From contig JAKSRN010000001.1 of assembly GCA_024403585.1 (NCBI GenBank), positions 1-30,408 on the forward strand: a stretch of DNA of 30,408 nt, read 5' to 3'. The DNA is from Lachnospiraceae bacterium. Lineage in GTDB: Bacteria; Bacillota; Clostridia; Lachnospirales; Lachnospiraceae. The notes beneath the pieces are model-generated. The model was given only the letters and a program-made list of their open reading frames with translations, made no database searches and was not told the DNA's origin. Of this stretch, positions 1 to 6,990 are shown in pieces; the stretch's first letter is position 1, and each line of letters begins with the position of its first letter. The position numbers and the translations under genes were made by a program.

Positions 1-1
1 A

Positions 2-910
2 TTTTTTGTAACAGGCGTGAATGGTCAGCTGGGCCATGATGTTATGAATGAGCTGAATAAAAGAGGTCATGAGGGTGTAGGATCAGATCTTGCAGAATGC
101 TATGCAGGTGTCGCAGACGGAAGTGCAGTAACTACCATGCCATACATGGGTCTGGATATCACTGACAAAGAGGCTGTAGAGAAAGCAATCACTGAGATCA
201 ATCCGGATGCAGTGATTCACTGTGCAGCATGGACTGCAGTAGATATGGCTGAGGATGATGATAAAGTAGCAGCTGTAAGAAAGGTTAACGCAGGCGGAAC
301 TCAGAATATTGCAGATGTATGTAAAAAACTGGATTGCAAGATGCTCTATCTTTCTACTGACTATGTATTCGATGGACAGGGAACAGAGCCATGGCAGCCA
401 GACTGCAAAGACTACAAACCTCTGAATGTTTACGGACAGACAAAACTGGAGGGAGAGCTGGCAGTAAGCGGAACTGTTGACAAGTTCTTTATCGTACGTA
501 TCGCATGGGTATTCGGTCTGAATGGTAAAAACTTTATCAAGACTATGATCAATGTTGGAAAAACTCATGACGAAGTAAGAGTTGTAAACGATCAGATCGG
601 AACACCAACCTACTGCTTCGACCTTGCTCGTCTTCTGGTTGATATGTGTGAGACAGAAAAATACGGATACTACCACGCAACCAATGAGGGCGGTTATATT
701 TCCTGGTATGATTTCTGTGTAGAGTTCTACAAACAGTATGGACTTACAACAAAGGTTACACCGGTAACAACAGCAGAGTATGGTTTAAGCAAAGCTGCAA
801 GACCATTCAACAGCAGACTGGACAAGAGCAAACTGATCGAGAACGGTTTCCAGCCACTTCCAACCTGGCAGGATGCGGTGTCCAGATATCTGAAAGAAGC
901 AAATCTGTAA
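2..910 (+). CDS. rfbD: dTDP-4-dehydrorhamnose reductase, 5'-truncated by window edge
   Basis: Catalyses the last step of dTDP-L-rhamnose synthesis, the NAD(P)H-dependent reduction of dTDP-4-dehydrorhamnose in the cytoplasm. The reading frame is open to the window edge and its first residues are FFVTGVNGQLG, the usual RmlD nucleotide-binding start, so the GTG at 17 is internal and only a few N-terminal codons are missing. Other family signatures follow in order: HCAAWTAVDMAED, the STDYVFDG segment, the catalytic YGQTKLEGE (YxxxK), the IVRIAWVFG strand and NDQIGTPTY. About 300 residues are present, normal for the family. It implies a rhamnose-containing wall polymer. The usual rmlA, rmlB and rmlC partners would lie upstream, outside the window. 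rmlB would also supply the substrate of the WecE-like aminotransferase at 6991. Confidence 0.95.
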   Translation, partial: FFVTGVNGQLGHDVMNELNKRGHEGVGSDLAECYAGVADGSAVTTMPYMGLDITDKEAVEKAITEINPDAVIHCAAWTAVDMAEDDDKVAAVRKVNAGGTQNIADVCKKLDCKMLYLSTDYVFDGQGTEPWQPDCKDYKPLNVYGQTKLEGELAVSGTVDKFFIVRIAWVFGLNGKNFIKTMINVGKTHDEVRVVNDQIGTPTYCFDLARLLVDMCETEKYGYYHATNEGGYISWYDFCVEFYKQYGLTTKVTPVTTAEYGLSKAARPFNSRLDKSKLIENGFQPLPTWQDAVSRYLKEANL

Positions 911-932
911 AAACGATCCTTAGAATCTAAAT

Positions 933-972
933 TAAGGAATTGGTTAAGAAGATAAGGAATCGGTTAAGAAGA
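933..972. repeat. Tandem 20-bp direct repeat downstream of rfbD
   Basis: Two adjacent 20-base units (933-952 and 953-972) beginning TAAGGAAT and ending GTTAAGAAGA differ at one base (T/C). They lie between the rfbD stop and the terminator hairpin. The second copy overlaps the hairpin's first bases. There is no obvious protein-coding role. It could be a slippage duplication. Confidence 0.6.
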
Positions 973-1018
973 ACATAATAAAGGCGAGGCATGATGCCTC
1001 GCCTTTATTATGTTCTTC
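968..1018. terminator. Bidirectional hairpin terminator between rfbD and the YfhO-like gene
   Basis: A perfect 24-bp inverted repeat (968-991 paired with 995-1018) has a three-base loop TGA. The core is AAAGGCGAGGCA and the arms are AT-rich at the base, so transcripts from either direction give a GC-rich stem followed by a U-rich stretch. It sits between two convergent genes, the classic place for a shared terminator. Confidence 0.85.
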
Positions 1019-1048
1019 ATTAGATTTTTATTCTGTCTGTCAGGTGGA

Positions 1049-3781
1049 TCAGTTGTGTTTACGGCGTCCTATACGCAGATGAAGGATGACCAGGATCAGG
1101 AAGATACACCAGGAAACAACAGTGATCAGTAATGCTGTTTTCAGAAGCGGCTGCTGATAATCCAGACGGATATCGTGACTGCCGGCAGGGAGATGGATGG
1201 CAGAGAAGCCATAGTCTGCACGAAGGATCTCCTGTTCCTCACCGTCAACTGTGATGGTCCAGCCATTCTCGTAAGGAATCGGGAAGAATACATATCCATC
1301 CTCTTTCAGTTCCGCAGTGCACAAAATGTGACTGTCGTTGTAGGTATCTGTTAATGTGATCTCTGCTGTACTCTCCGCTTTCTTAACAGAAGGAGCTGTA
1401 TAGAAATGGAAGTCAGACAGGGAAGTGATCAGGTTTGGATCCCAATTGTGGATATAGAGACCATCGGATCCCACCGGAAGCTGCATCTCAACCGTAACAG
1501 GAGCTCCTCCCACAACCGTGACGGTCTTGTAATTATAGAGTTCTTCTGTAGTTCGAATCTGCAGATCATAGGATCCGTTTACGCAAGCAGTAAAGCGTAC
1601 AACGATCTCGCCGTCCTCTTCTGTAACTGCTCTGTTGAATGGCAGATAGGTTTCCGGCTGCTGCCAGCTGTATTTTCCTTCTGCATCCGGCACCAGATCA
1701 GGAGATATACGGAAGGTATCATTGTCAATAAGCTTATAATCGTCCAGTACCTTTGCCAGAGAGTTTACATCTACACCAGGGGCTTCATCATCCAGAAGCA
1801 GGTAATCTTTCAGGACTGCATCTGTATTGAGAAGTGCTTCACAGGTTTCAAAATCATAGTTAGCCAGAGTTTTGGTATAGAAGGAAGCAAAGGATTTCCA
1901 GTTGATGTTTTTGTAAAGATAGAGAGAACCGAAAGTCTTCTCCAGCTGATAGCAGGAGGCAGGAGCCTTGGAGCTCTGAGAAACCACATACTTGATTCCA
2001 AATAAATCTGCGTAATCCTCTTCTTTAGAAATCTGGCGGAAGGTCCAGTGGGCAGTATTGATATAGTAGAGTTCAGGTACCGTCTTGTCCAGAAACTCCA
2101 GGATATATCGGTTGGAGGTGCTGTTATAGGTACTGATTCCACGATAATACTGGCCGGCTGAATCCATGCAATGGGAACCGGCTTCATAATCTTTCTCAAG
2201 ACGGTAGAAATCTCCGTCTGTTTCCAGAAGATAGTTCTGGAGAGCTTTCCAGTCATCACCGTACATTGCTTCTGTATAAGCAGGGTCGTTGGCATTCACT
2301 CCGCGTTTTGCTGCTGTGGTATAGGTATCTGCCGTAACATTCAGTCCTATAGTCAGGCAAAGCAGAAGAAGGAGCGGGGACCTTTTGGAGGCAAATCTCT
2401 TTCTGCTGAGCAGGAAGAGGAAGACTGCCATCAGGATCAGTGTGCCGGCGAGGATCAATGCATCCAGTCGGAATGTCAGAACTGTGAATTCTCTTATTTT
2501 TTTCAGATACAGATATTCAGCAGGCAGCAAGGTGATCAGCGCACCGAAGATGCTGAAACGATGCTCCTCAAGGATGATATCCATCATGTAGGCCGTCAGT
2601 AAGGCAAACAGCGGCATCAAAAGGAAGGTATGTCTGCAGAACGGAGTTGAAAAAGCATTGAAGATCATACTTCCCAGCATGATGCACAGGGAGAAAACGC
2701 ATGCCAGAACCGTAAAAATCTGGACCAGCCTTGTGCGGATGCCGGTTTCTTTTCTGAATACAATAGCCAGGACAAACTGCACCAGAAGGAGAAGCAAAAG
2801 ACCTGAGAAGAACAGGCAAGGTGCTTCATAGAAATTGGCGAAACCGGTGTAGCCCATCTTTGCAGTTCCGATTCCTTCCAGTGTACTCGCAAGAAAGCGG
2901 TAGATCAGAGTCTTGTAATAAGCCATATCCTGCCATGGACGAAGTCCTTCCAGACAGCGGGTAAGAAGAGAACTCTGCCCCTCCATTCGCGCTGATACAC
3001 TGAAAACAAGTGCATAGGAAGGAAGAAGATTCAGAATACCCATGAATACACCCAAAAGAAGGGCGAATCCCTGACGGAAAAGCGCAAGCACAAATCCAAT
3101 AAATCCATCACGTCTGTCCTGGAAGAGGCGAAGTGCCACATAAAAGGCGCAGACAATCAGAACCATATAGGAGAGATAGTAGGTGTTCAGCAGCATGAAA
3201 GCTGTACAGATCACCACAGCCGGAGAAAACTTCTTTTTCTGCAGGGACGACTCTAAGAGACTCAGCAGTAAAGGAAGGAAGATCATCATCATACTGAACT
3301 GATAGTGCTGTCCCCAGACAGTCAGAAAACCATTAAATGCATACAGGTACGATGCGATCAGTCTGGCCTCAAAGCTGAATGAAAAACGGGACAGGTATTT
3401 CCAGGCTGCAAAACCGGAAAGGATCAGGAGCAGAAGGTGTACATAGATCAGAGCATGAGCCATCATCTGAGGACCTGCAATGATTCCGATACAGTACAGG
3501 ATCCACAGAGAAGGATTCAGAAGATTCAGCTGATACATGCTGGTTCCAAAACCGTTTGTAAAATCCCAGAAAGAAAGATTTCCGTTTCTGATATGGTTTA
3601 CCACCGTGCTGTATTGCATGATATACTGCTCCGCAGTATCCGAACCGATATCACGGAACATGAAGAGAGAGTTGCCGAAGATGTATTGATAATAGGCAAC
3701 GCATCCTGTCAGGGCAATCAGAAAAAACAATAAAACATAGGGATGTTTCTTGAAAAAACCGGTAAGATTTCGTATAAACAT
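1049..3781 (-). CDS. YfhO-family polytopic membrane glycosyltransferase (GT-C type)
   Basis: A 910-residue protein with about a dozen hydrophobic helices in the N-terminal ~480 residues, an extracytoplasmic region of about 390 residues, and a last membrane helix near the C-terminus (TALLITVVSWCIFLILVILHL) followed by a basic tail. The first outside loop contains FRDIGSDTAEQY, an acidic motif typical of GT-C enzymes, and the end carries the YfhO-type PYENGWTITVDGE segment. YfhO proteins move sugars from a polyprenyl-phosphate carrier onto surface polymers; in Bacillus subtilis YfhO works with CsbB on lipoteichoic acid. The start ATG is preceded by AAAGGAG on the minus strand. It is transcribed alone and divergently from the ATP-grasp gene. 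The sugar and acceptor here are unknown. The GtrB-like protein at 22005 is a candidate donor synthase. Confidence 0.85.
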   Translation of the reverse strand: MFIRNLTGFFKKHPYVLLFFLIALTGCVAYYQYIFGNSLFMFRDIGSDTAEQYIMQYSTVVNHIRNGNLSFWDFTNGFGTSMYQLNLLNPSLWILYCIGIIAGPQMMAHALIYVHLLLLILSGFAAWKYLSRFSFSFEARLIASYLYAFNGFLTVWGQHYQFSMMMIFLPLLLSLLESSLQKKKFSPAVVICTAFMLLNTYYLSYMVLIVCAFYVALRLFQDRRDGFIGFVLALFRQGFALLLGVFMGILNLLPSYALVFSVSARMEGQSSLLTRCLEGLRPWQDMAYYKTLIYRFLASTLEGIGTAKMGYTGFANFYEAPCLFFSGLLLLLLVQFVLAIVFRKETGIRTRLVQIFTVLACVFSLCIMLGSMIFNAFSTPFCRHTFLLMPLFALLTAYMMDIILEEHRFSIFGALITLLPAEYLYLKKIREFTVLTFRLDALILAGTLILMAVFLFLLSRKRFASKRSPLLLLLCLTIGLNVTADTYTTAAKRGVNANDPAYTEAMYGDDWKALQNYLLETDGDFYRLEKDYEAGSHCMDSAGQYYRGISTYNSTSNRYILEFLDKTVPELYYINTAHWTFRQISKEEDYADLFGIKYVVSQSSKAPASCYQLEKTFGSLYLYKNINWKSFASFYTKTLANYDFETCEALLNTDAVLKDYLLLDDEAPGVDVNSLAKVLDDYKLIDNDTFRISPDLVPDAEGKYSWQQPETYLPFNRAVTEEDGEIVVRFTACVNGSYDLQIRTTEELYNYKTVTVVGGAPVTVEMQLPVGSDGLYIHNWDPNLITSLSDFHFYTAPSVKKAESTAEITLTDTYNDSHILCTAELKEDGYVFFPIPYENGWTITVDGEEQEILRADYGFSAIHLPAGSHDIRLDYQQPLLKTALLITVVSWCIFLILVILHLRIGRRKHN

Positions 3782-3819
3782 AAAGGGCTCCTTTGATGAT
3801 TCAGACTATAGTTAAAAAA

Positions 3820-3849
3820 AGTATACCATAGGGGGAAAGGCAGGAGCAA
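3820..3849 (-). promoter_or_regulatory. Putative promoter of the YfhO-like gene
   Basis: On the minus strand a TATACT -10 (3820-3825) is preceded by a weak TTGCTC -35 (3844-3849) at 18-bp spacing. It lies about 40 bp upstream of the start codon. The -35 is poor, so confidence is limited. Confidence 0.4.
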
Positions 3850-3858
3850 GCATCGGGC

Positions 3859-3887
3859 TTGAAGCTGGATGAAAAACATGTTATACT
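3859..3887 (+). promoter_or_regulatory. Sigma-A-like promoter of the ATP-grasp/aminosugar operon
   Basis: TTGAAG (3859-3864), a 17-bp spacer and TATACT (3882-3887), with a TG one base before the -10 (extended -10). It is about 60 bp upstream of the ATG at 3947, in the only sizeable divergent gap in the window. Confidence 0.7.
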
Positions 3888-3946
3888 AAAATGTAAAATT
3901 TTGTTCAGAAATATTTAATAAAAACAAGAATGGAAGAAGAGATAGA

Positions 3947-6100
3947 ATGAAAAGAGTATTGATCCTTGGTGCCAGCTATACACAGACACCTTTGTATGAA
4001 GCGGCAAAAAAACTGGGAATCGAAACTATTGCCGGCAGTATCCCGGGACCATATCCGGGATTTGACCTGGCAGATGAAACAGCATATATGAATATTGCCG
4101 ATCCGGATGAGTGCGTAGCGGTTGCTTCTGATCTTAATCTGGATGGCGTATGTACCTGTGGACTGGATCTGGGCATGAGAGCGATCGGTGCGATCAGTGA
4201 TACCTGTCATCTTCCGGGACCTTCCCGTGCAGCTGCTGAGCGTGCCGGTAATAAATTTGAGATGAAAAAGGCTCTTGTTGCAGCAGGAGTTCAGACCGCA
4301 CGTTTTTTCTGTATCCATAATGAGGAGGAGCTGGAAGCTGCTCTGGATCAGCTGACCTTTCCGGTTATTCTGAAAGCGGTGGATCAGATGGGAAGCCGTG
4401 GTATCTTCCGCAGTAATACAAGAGAAGAGGCCAAAGAGAATTTCCATAAGAGTATGGAAGCAACTGCCAAAGACTATTGTCTGGTGGAAGAGTTTATTGA
4501 AGGCGAGATCTTTGGTGTAGAAGCAATGATCCAGAACGGACAGGTTCTGTTTATGCTTCCTAATAATATAGAAGCATTTGTTGTTACAACACCTACCCCG
4601 GTGGGACACTCTGTACCTTTTAAAGAGGAAGCCACTCTTGGAGCACAGGTTCGCGAGCAGACAGAGAAAGCCATTCGTGCACTGGGGCTTGACAATTGTC
4701 CTGTAAACTGTGATTTTATAAAACGTGACGGAAAAGTCTATGTAATTGAGCTGACAGGAAGATCAGGTGCAACAGGTCTTTCTGAGATGACCGGTATCTA
4801 TTACGGACTGAATTATTATGAGATGATCCTCCGGCTTGCAGTAGGAGAGGATGTGTCCGGATATTTCACAGGAGATATTCCACGCACACCGAACCTGACA
4901 CATACATTGATGGCAGACAGAAAGGGAATCGTCCGCGAGATCATTAACAGGAATGCACCGGCAGATGACATCCTTGATCTTTCCTTCAATATTGAGCCCG
5001 GCAATCCGGTACAGCCATATACCAATGGCCGTGACAGGATTGGACAGGTGATCTTGAAGGGAAGTACTCTTGCAGCATGTGAACGCAGACTGAAGGAGAT
5101 CCTGGACCAGATCAGTCTTCGTCTGGAAGGTGATCTTCCGATCTTTGATACACCGATCATGGAGCTTTCCTCCTGTGAGGAAAACCGGATCTTCTGTAAA
5201 AGAGAAGATACGATCCCATTTTCCTTTGGTGGAAATAAAGTACGTTTTGCCCAGTATTATCTGGAAGATATGGAACGTAAAGGCGCGAATGCGATGATCC
5301 TGTATGGAGGTTATCATTCCAATCTTTGCAGAATCCTGTCTGCAGCCTGTCTGAAGAAGGGAATTCCATGTTCCATGATCCACATGGTGGATGACATTGA
5401 TCCGGATGAGAAAAGCTGCAATATGACACTGATCCAGGCTTCCGGTGTAAAAGAGTACCGTTGTCATAAAGACGGAATTGCTGCAGCAGTTCAGAAGGCA
5501 ATGGATGACTTCAGGGAACAGGGTTTTGAACCATATTATATCCATGGCAATATCTACGGAAAAGGCAATGAGACTACTCCGATGAGGGCCTATGTGGATG
5601 TTTATCGCGAAATCTGCCAGCAGGAGAGAACGATGGGTATTTCCTTCGATTACATCTTCCTTGCGACCAGTACAAACAGTACTCAGTCAGGTCTGGTGGC
5701 TGCACATGCCATGGACGGTGACAACCGCAAGATCATCGGTATCTCTGTTACAAGATCTGCTGAGCGTGCCATCGCCGTGATTGGTGCAAACCTGAAAGAA
5801 TACCAGGAAAAATTCGACGCTGCTTACAGATTGTGCTGTAATCCGGAAATCCTGGTGGAGGATGCTTATCTGGCAGGCGGCTATGGTTGTGAGAATGAGG
5901 GGATCCGTCAGGCAATCCGTGATGCTTATCTGAAGGATGGCATGAATCTGGATGCCACTTATACAGGCAAAGCATTCTGGGGAATGCAGGAGTACCTGAA
6001 ATCCCACCATATCACAGCTAAAAATATCCTTTTCCTGCACACAGGAGGAACGCCTTTGTTCTTCGATGCACTGGAAACCGGTGTATTTGATCACGCATAA
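3947..6100 (+). CDS. ATP-grasp ligase fused to D-cysteine desulfhydrase/ACC-deaminase-like PLP domain
   Basis: A 717-residue two-domain enzyme. Residues ~1-395 are an ATP-grasp ligase (carbamoyl-phosphate-synthase-like): N-terminal LILGASYTQTPLYEAAKKLG, ATP-binding VILKAVDQMGSRGI, CLVEEFIEGE, and a metal-site strand VYVIELTGRSGATG. Residues ~400-717 are a fold-type II PLP enzyme like D-cysteine desulfhydrase: KREDTIPFSFGGNK with the likely Schiff-base Lys431, YHSN with Ser458, AGGYG, TYTGKA and FLHTGGTP. Known ATP-grasp enzymes join a carboxylate to an amine. Known PLP relatives deaminate or desulfurate small amino acids. By inference the fusion makes or consumes a small amino acid and ligates it, possibly to the 4-amino sugar made by the neighbouring WecE-like enzyme. 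No signal peptide, so cytoplasmic. First gene of the operon. Both domains look intact; the true substrate cannot be read from the sequence. Confidence 0.85.
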   Translation: MKRVLILGASYTQTPLYEAAKKLGIETIAGSIPGPYPGFDLADETAYMNIADPDECVAVASDLNLDGVCTCGLDLGMRAIGAISDTCHLPGPSRAAAERAGNKFEMKKALVAAGVQTARFFCIHNEEELEAALDQLTFPVILKAVDQMGSRGIFRSNTREEAKENFHKSMEATAKDYCLVEEFIEGEIFGVEAMIQNGQVLFMLPNNIEAFVVTTPTPVGHSVPFKEEATLGAQVREQTEKAIRALGLDNCPVNCDFIKRDGKVYVIELTGRSGATGLSEMTGIYYGLNYYEMILRLAVGEDVSGYFTGDIPRTPNLTHTLMADRKGIVREIINRNAPADDILDLSFNIEPGNPVQPYTNGRDRIGQVILKGSTLAACERRLKEILDQISLRLEGDLPIFDTPIMELSSCEENRIFCKREDTIPFSFGGNKVRFAQYYLEDMERKGANAMILYGGYHSNLCRILSAACLKKGIPCSMIHMVDDIDPDEKSCNMTLIQASGVKEYRCHKDGIAAAVQKAMDDFREQGFEPYYIHGNIYGKGNETTPMRAYVDVYREICQQERTMGISFDYIFLATSTNSTQSGLVAAHAMDGDNRKIIGISVTRSAERAIAVIGANLKEYQEKFDAAYRLCCNPEILVEDAYLAGGYGCENEGIRQAIRDAYLKDGMNLDATYTGKAFWGMQEYLKSHHITAKNILFLHTGGTPLFFDALETGVFDHA

Positions 6101-6150
6101 GCATACCCATTCCGCAATGTTCTGGAGACATAAGGAGGGGGAAAAGGTGG

Positions 6151-6267
6151 ATGCCTATGTCCGCTTTACCAGGCTTGAGGCGTCCAATTTGTGTAATGTT
6201 TGTGAACCGGGCTCTGATTCCCGGCAATCAATTGAATTCTATAGGGAAGTGTGAGAAAATATTATGA
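6151..6267 (+). CDS. Possible 38-residue leader ORF coupled to the SMR gene
   Basis: After a very strong Shine-Dalgarno run (AAGGAGGGGG, 6132-6141) two short frames open. One starts at ATG 6151, encodes 38 residues (MPMSALPGLRRP...) and its TGA overlaps the ATG of the SMR gene as ATGA, which would couple translation. The other starts at GTG 6147, encodes 35 residues containing a CNVC motif and stops at 6254. Neither resembles a protein I recognise. The strong ribosome site, otherwise unexplained, is the main support. It may only be a leader or a remnant. Confidence 0.25.
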   Translation: MPMSALPGLRRPICVMFVNRALIPGNQLNSIGKCEKIL

Positions 6268-6629
6268 ATAAACAGAATGAAAAGAAGAAAACGCCGTTGT
6301 GGGTTCTGATCATGCTTCAGGCCAGTCTTCTGTTTTCTTCACTTAGCGGCGTATGCTCGAAGCTGGCCGCTCAGTCCGAGGGGATAATCAAGTTTCTGTT
6401 CTGGTATGGAATGGTTTTGTTTATCATGTTCGGATATGCTGTGATCTGGCAGCAGATTTTAAAAAGAATGCCGCTGACCGTTGCCTATGCCAACAAACCG
6501 GTTGGTCTCATCTGGGGAATGATCTGGGGAACGTTGATTTTCGGAGAAAGGATCACCTGGAATATGATTCTGGGTGCAGGAATTATCTTTGTGGGTATCT
6601 TCCTGGTGGTGACAGCGGATGGACAATAA
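6264..6629 (+). CDS. Small SMR/EamA-type membrane protein, first of a pair
   Basis: A 121-residue protein with four predicted transmembrane helices (about 11-33, 42-66, 75-92 and 97-117). The segment PLTVAYANKPVGLIWGMIWG followed by FGERIT is the conserved third-helix and loop pattern of the SMR/EamA transporter family (EmrE, ArnE/ArnF). Proteins of this size act as dimers. Here the next gene encodes a second, different SMR-like subunit and overlaps by 11 bases, so a heterodimer is likely. Next to an aminosugar transaminase, the best-known parallel is ArnE/ArnF, which flips undecaprenyl-phosphate-aminoarabinose. By analogy the pair may flip a lipid-linked sugar across the membrane. Confidence 0.75.
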   Translation: MNKQNEKKKTPLWVLIMLQASLLFSSLSGVCSKLAAQSEGIIKFLFWYGMVLFIMFGYAVIWQQILKRMPLTVAYANKPVGLIWGMIWGTLIFGERITWNMILGAGIIFVGIFLVVTADGQ

Positions 6630-6969
6630 GTATTATATTCTGATTCTGCTGGTATCTGTTTTTGTTTCAGCGGTATCACAGATCATCTTAAAAACAGCTG
6701 CGAACAGAACCTATGAGAGTGCGATCAAAGAGTATCTGAATTTCAGGGTTATCTTTTCTTACGGATTATTTTTCCTGTCCACGATCCTGACCATGATCGC
6801 TTTGAAAAAGGTTCCGTTATCTATGCAGCCTATTCTGGAATCTACTTCTTATATATATGTTTCCGTAATGGGATACTTTTTATTGAAAGAACGTTTCAGC
6901 AAGAGAAAACTACTGGGCCTGGCCCTGATCCTGCTGGGGATTTTTGTATATTCCATCAACATGGCATGA
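6619..6969 (+). CDS. Small SMR/EamA-type membrane protein, second of a pair
   Basis: A 116-residue protein with four predicted helices (about 4-25, 37-58, 68-86 and 94-114). The SMR signature is present: KKVPLSMQPILESTSYIYV followed by FLLKERFS and a final glycine-rich helix LLGLALILLGIFVYSI. It starts inside the end of the previous gene (11-bp overlap), which implies translational coupling and similar amounts of both subunits. A 21-base gap with a good AAGGAG site then leads to the WecE-like gene. Its sequence differs clearly from its partner, as in ArnE and ArnF, so it is not a simple tandem duplicate. The transported molecule is unknown; a polyprenyl-linked sugar is the favoured guess from context. 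Confidence 0.75.
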   Translation: MDNKYYILILLVSVFVSAVSQIILKTAANRTYESAIKEYLNFRVIFSYGLFFLSTILTMIALKKVPLSMQPILESTSYIYVSVMGYFLLKERFSKRKLLGLALILLGIFVYSINMA

Positions 6970-6990
6970 TGGAGGAAAAAGGAGATTAGT

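Noticed and set aside
4763..5545. 260-residue minus-strand open frame
   Set aside because: Antisense to the PLP/ATP-grasp fusion, Cys/His/Ile-rich composition typical of a reversed coding strand, no start signals.
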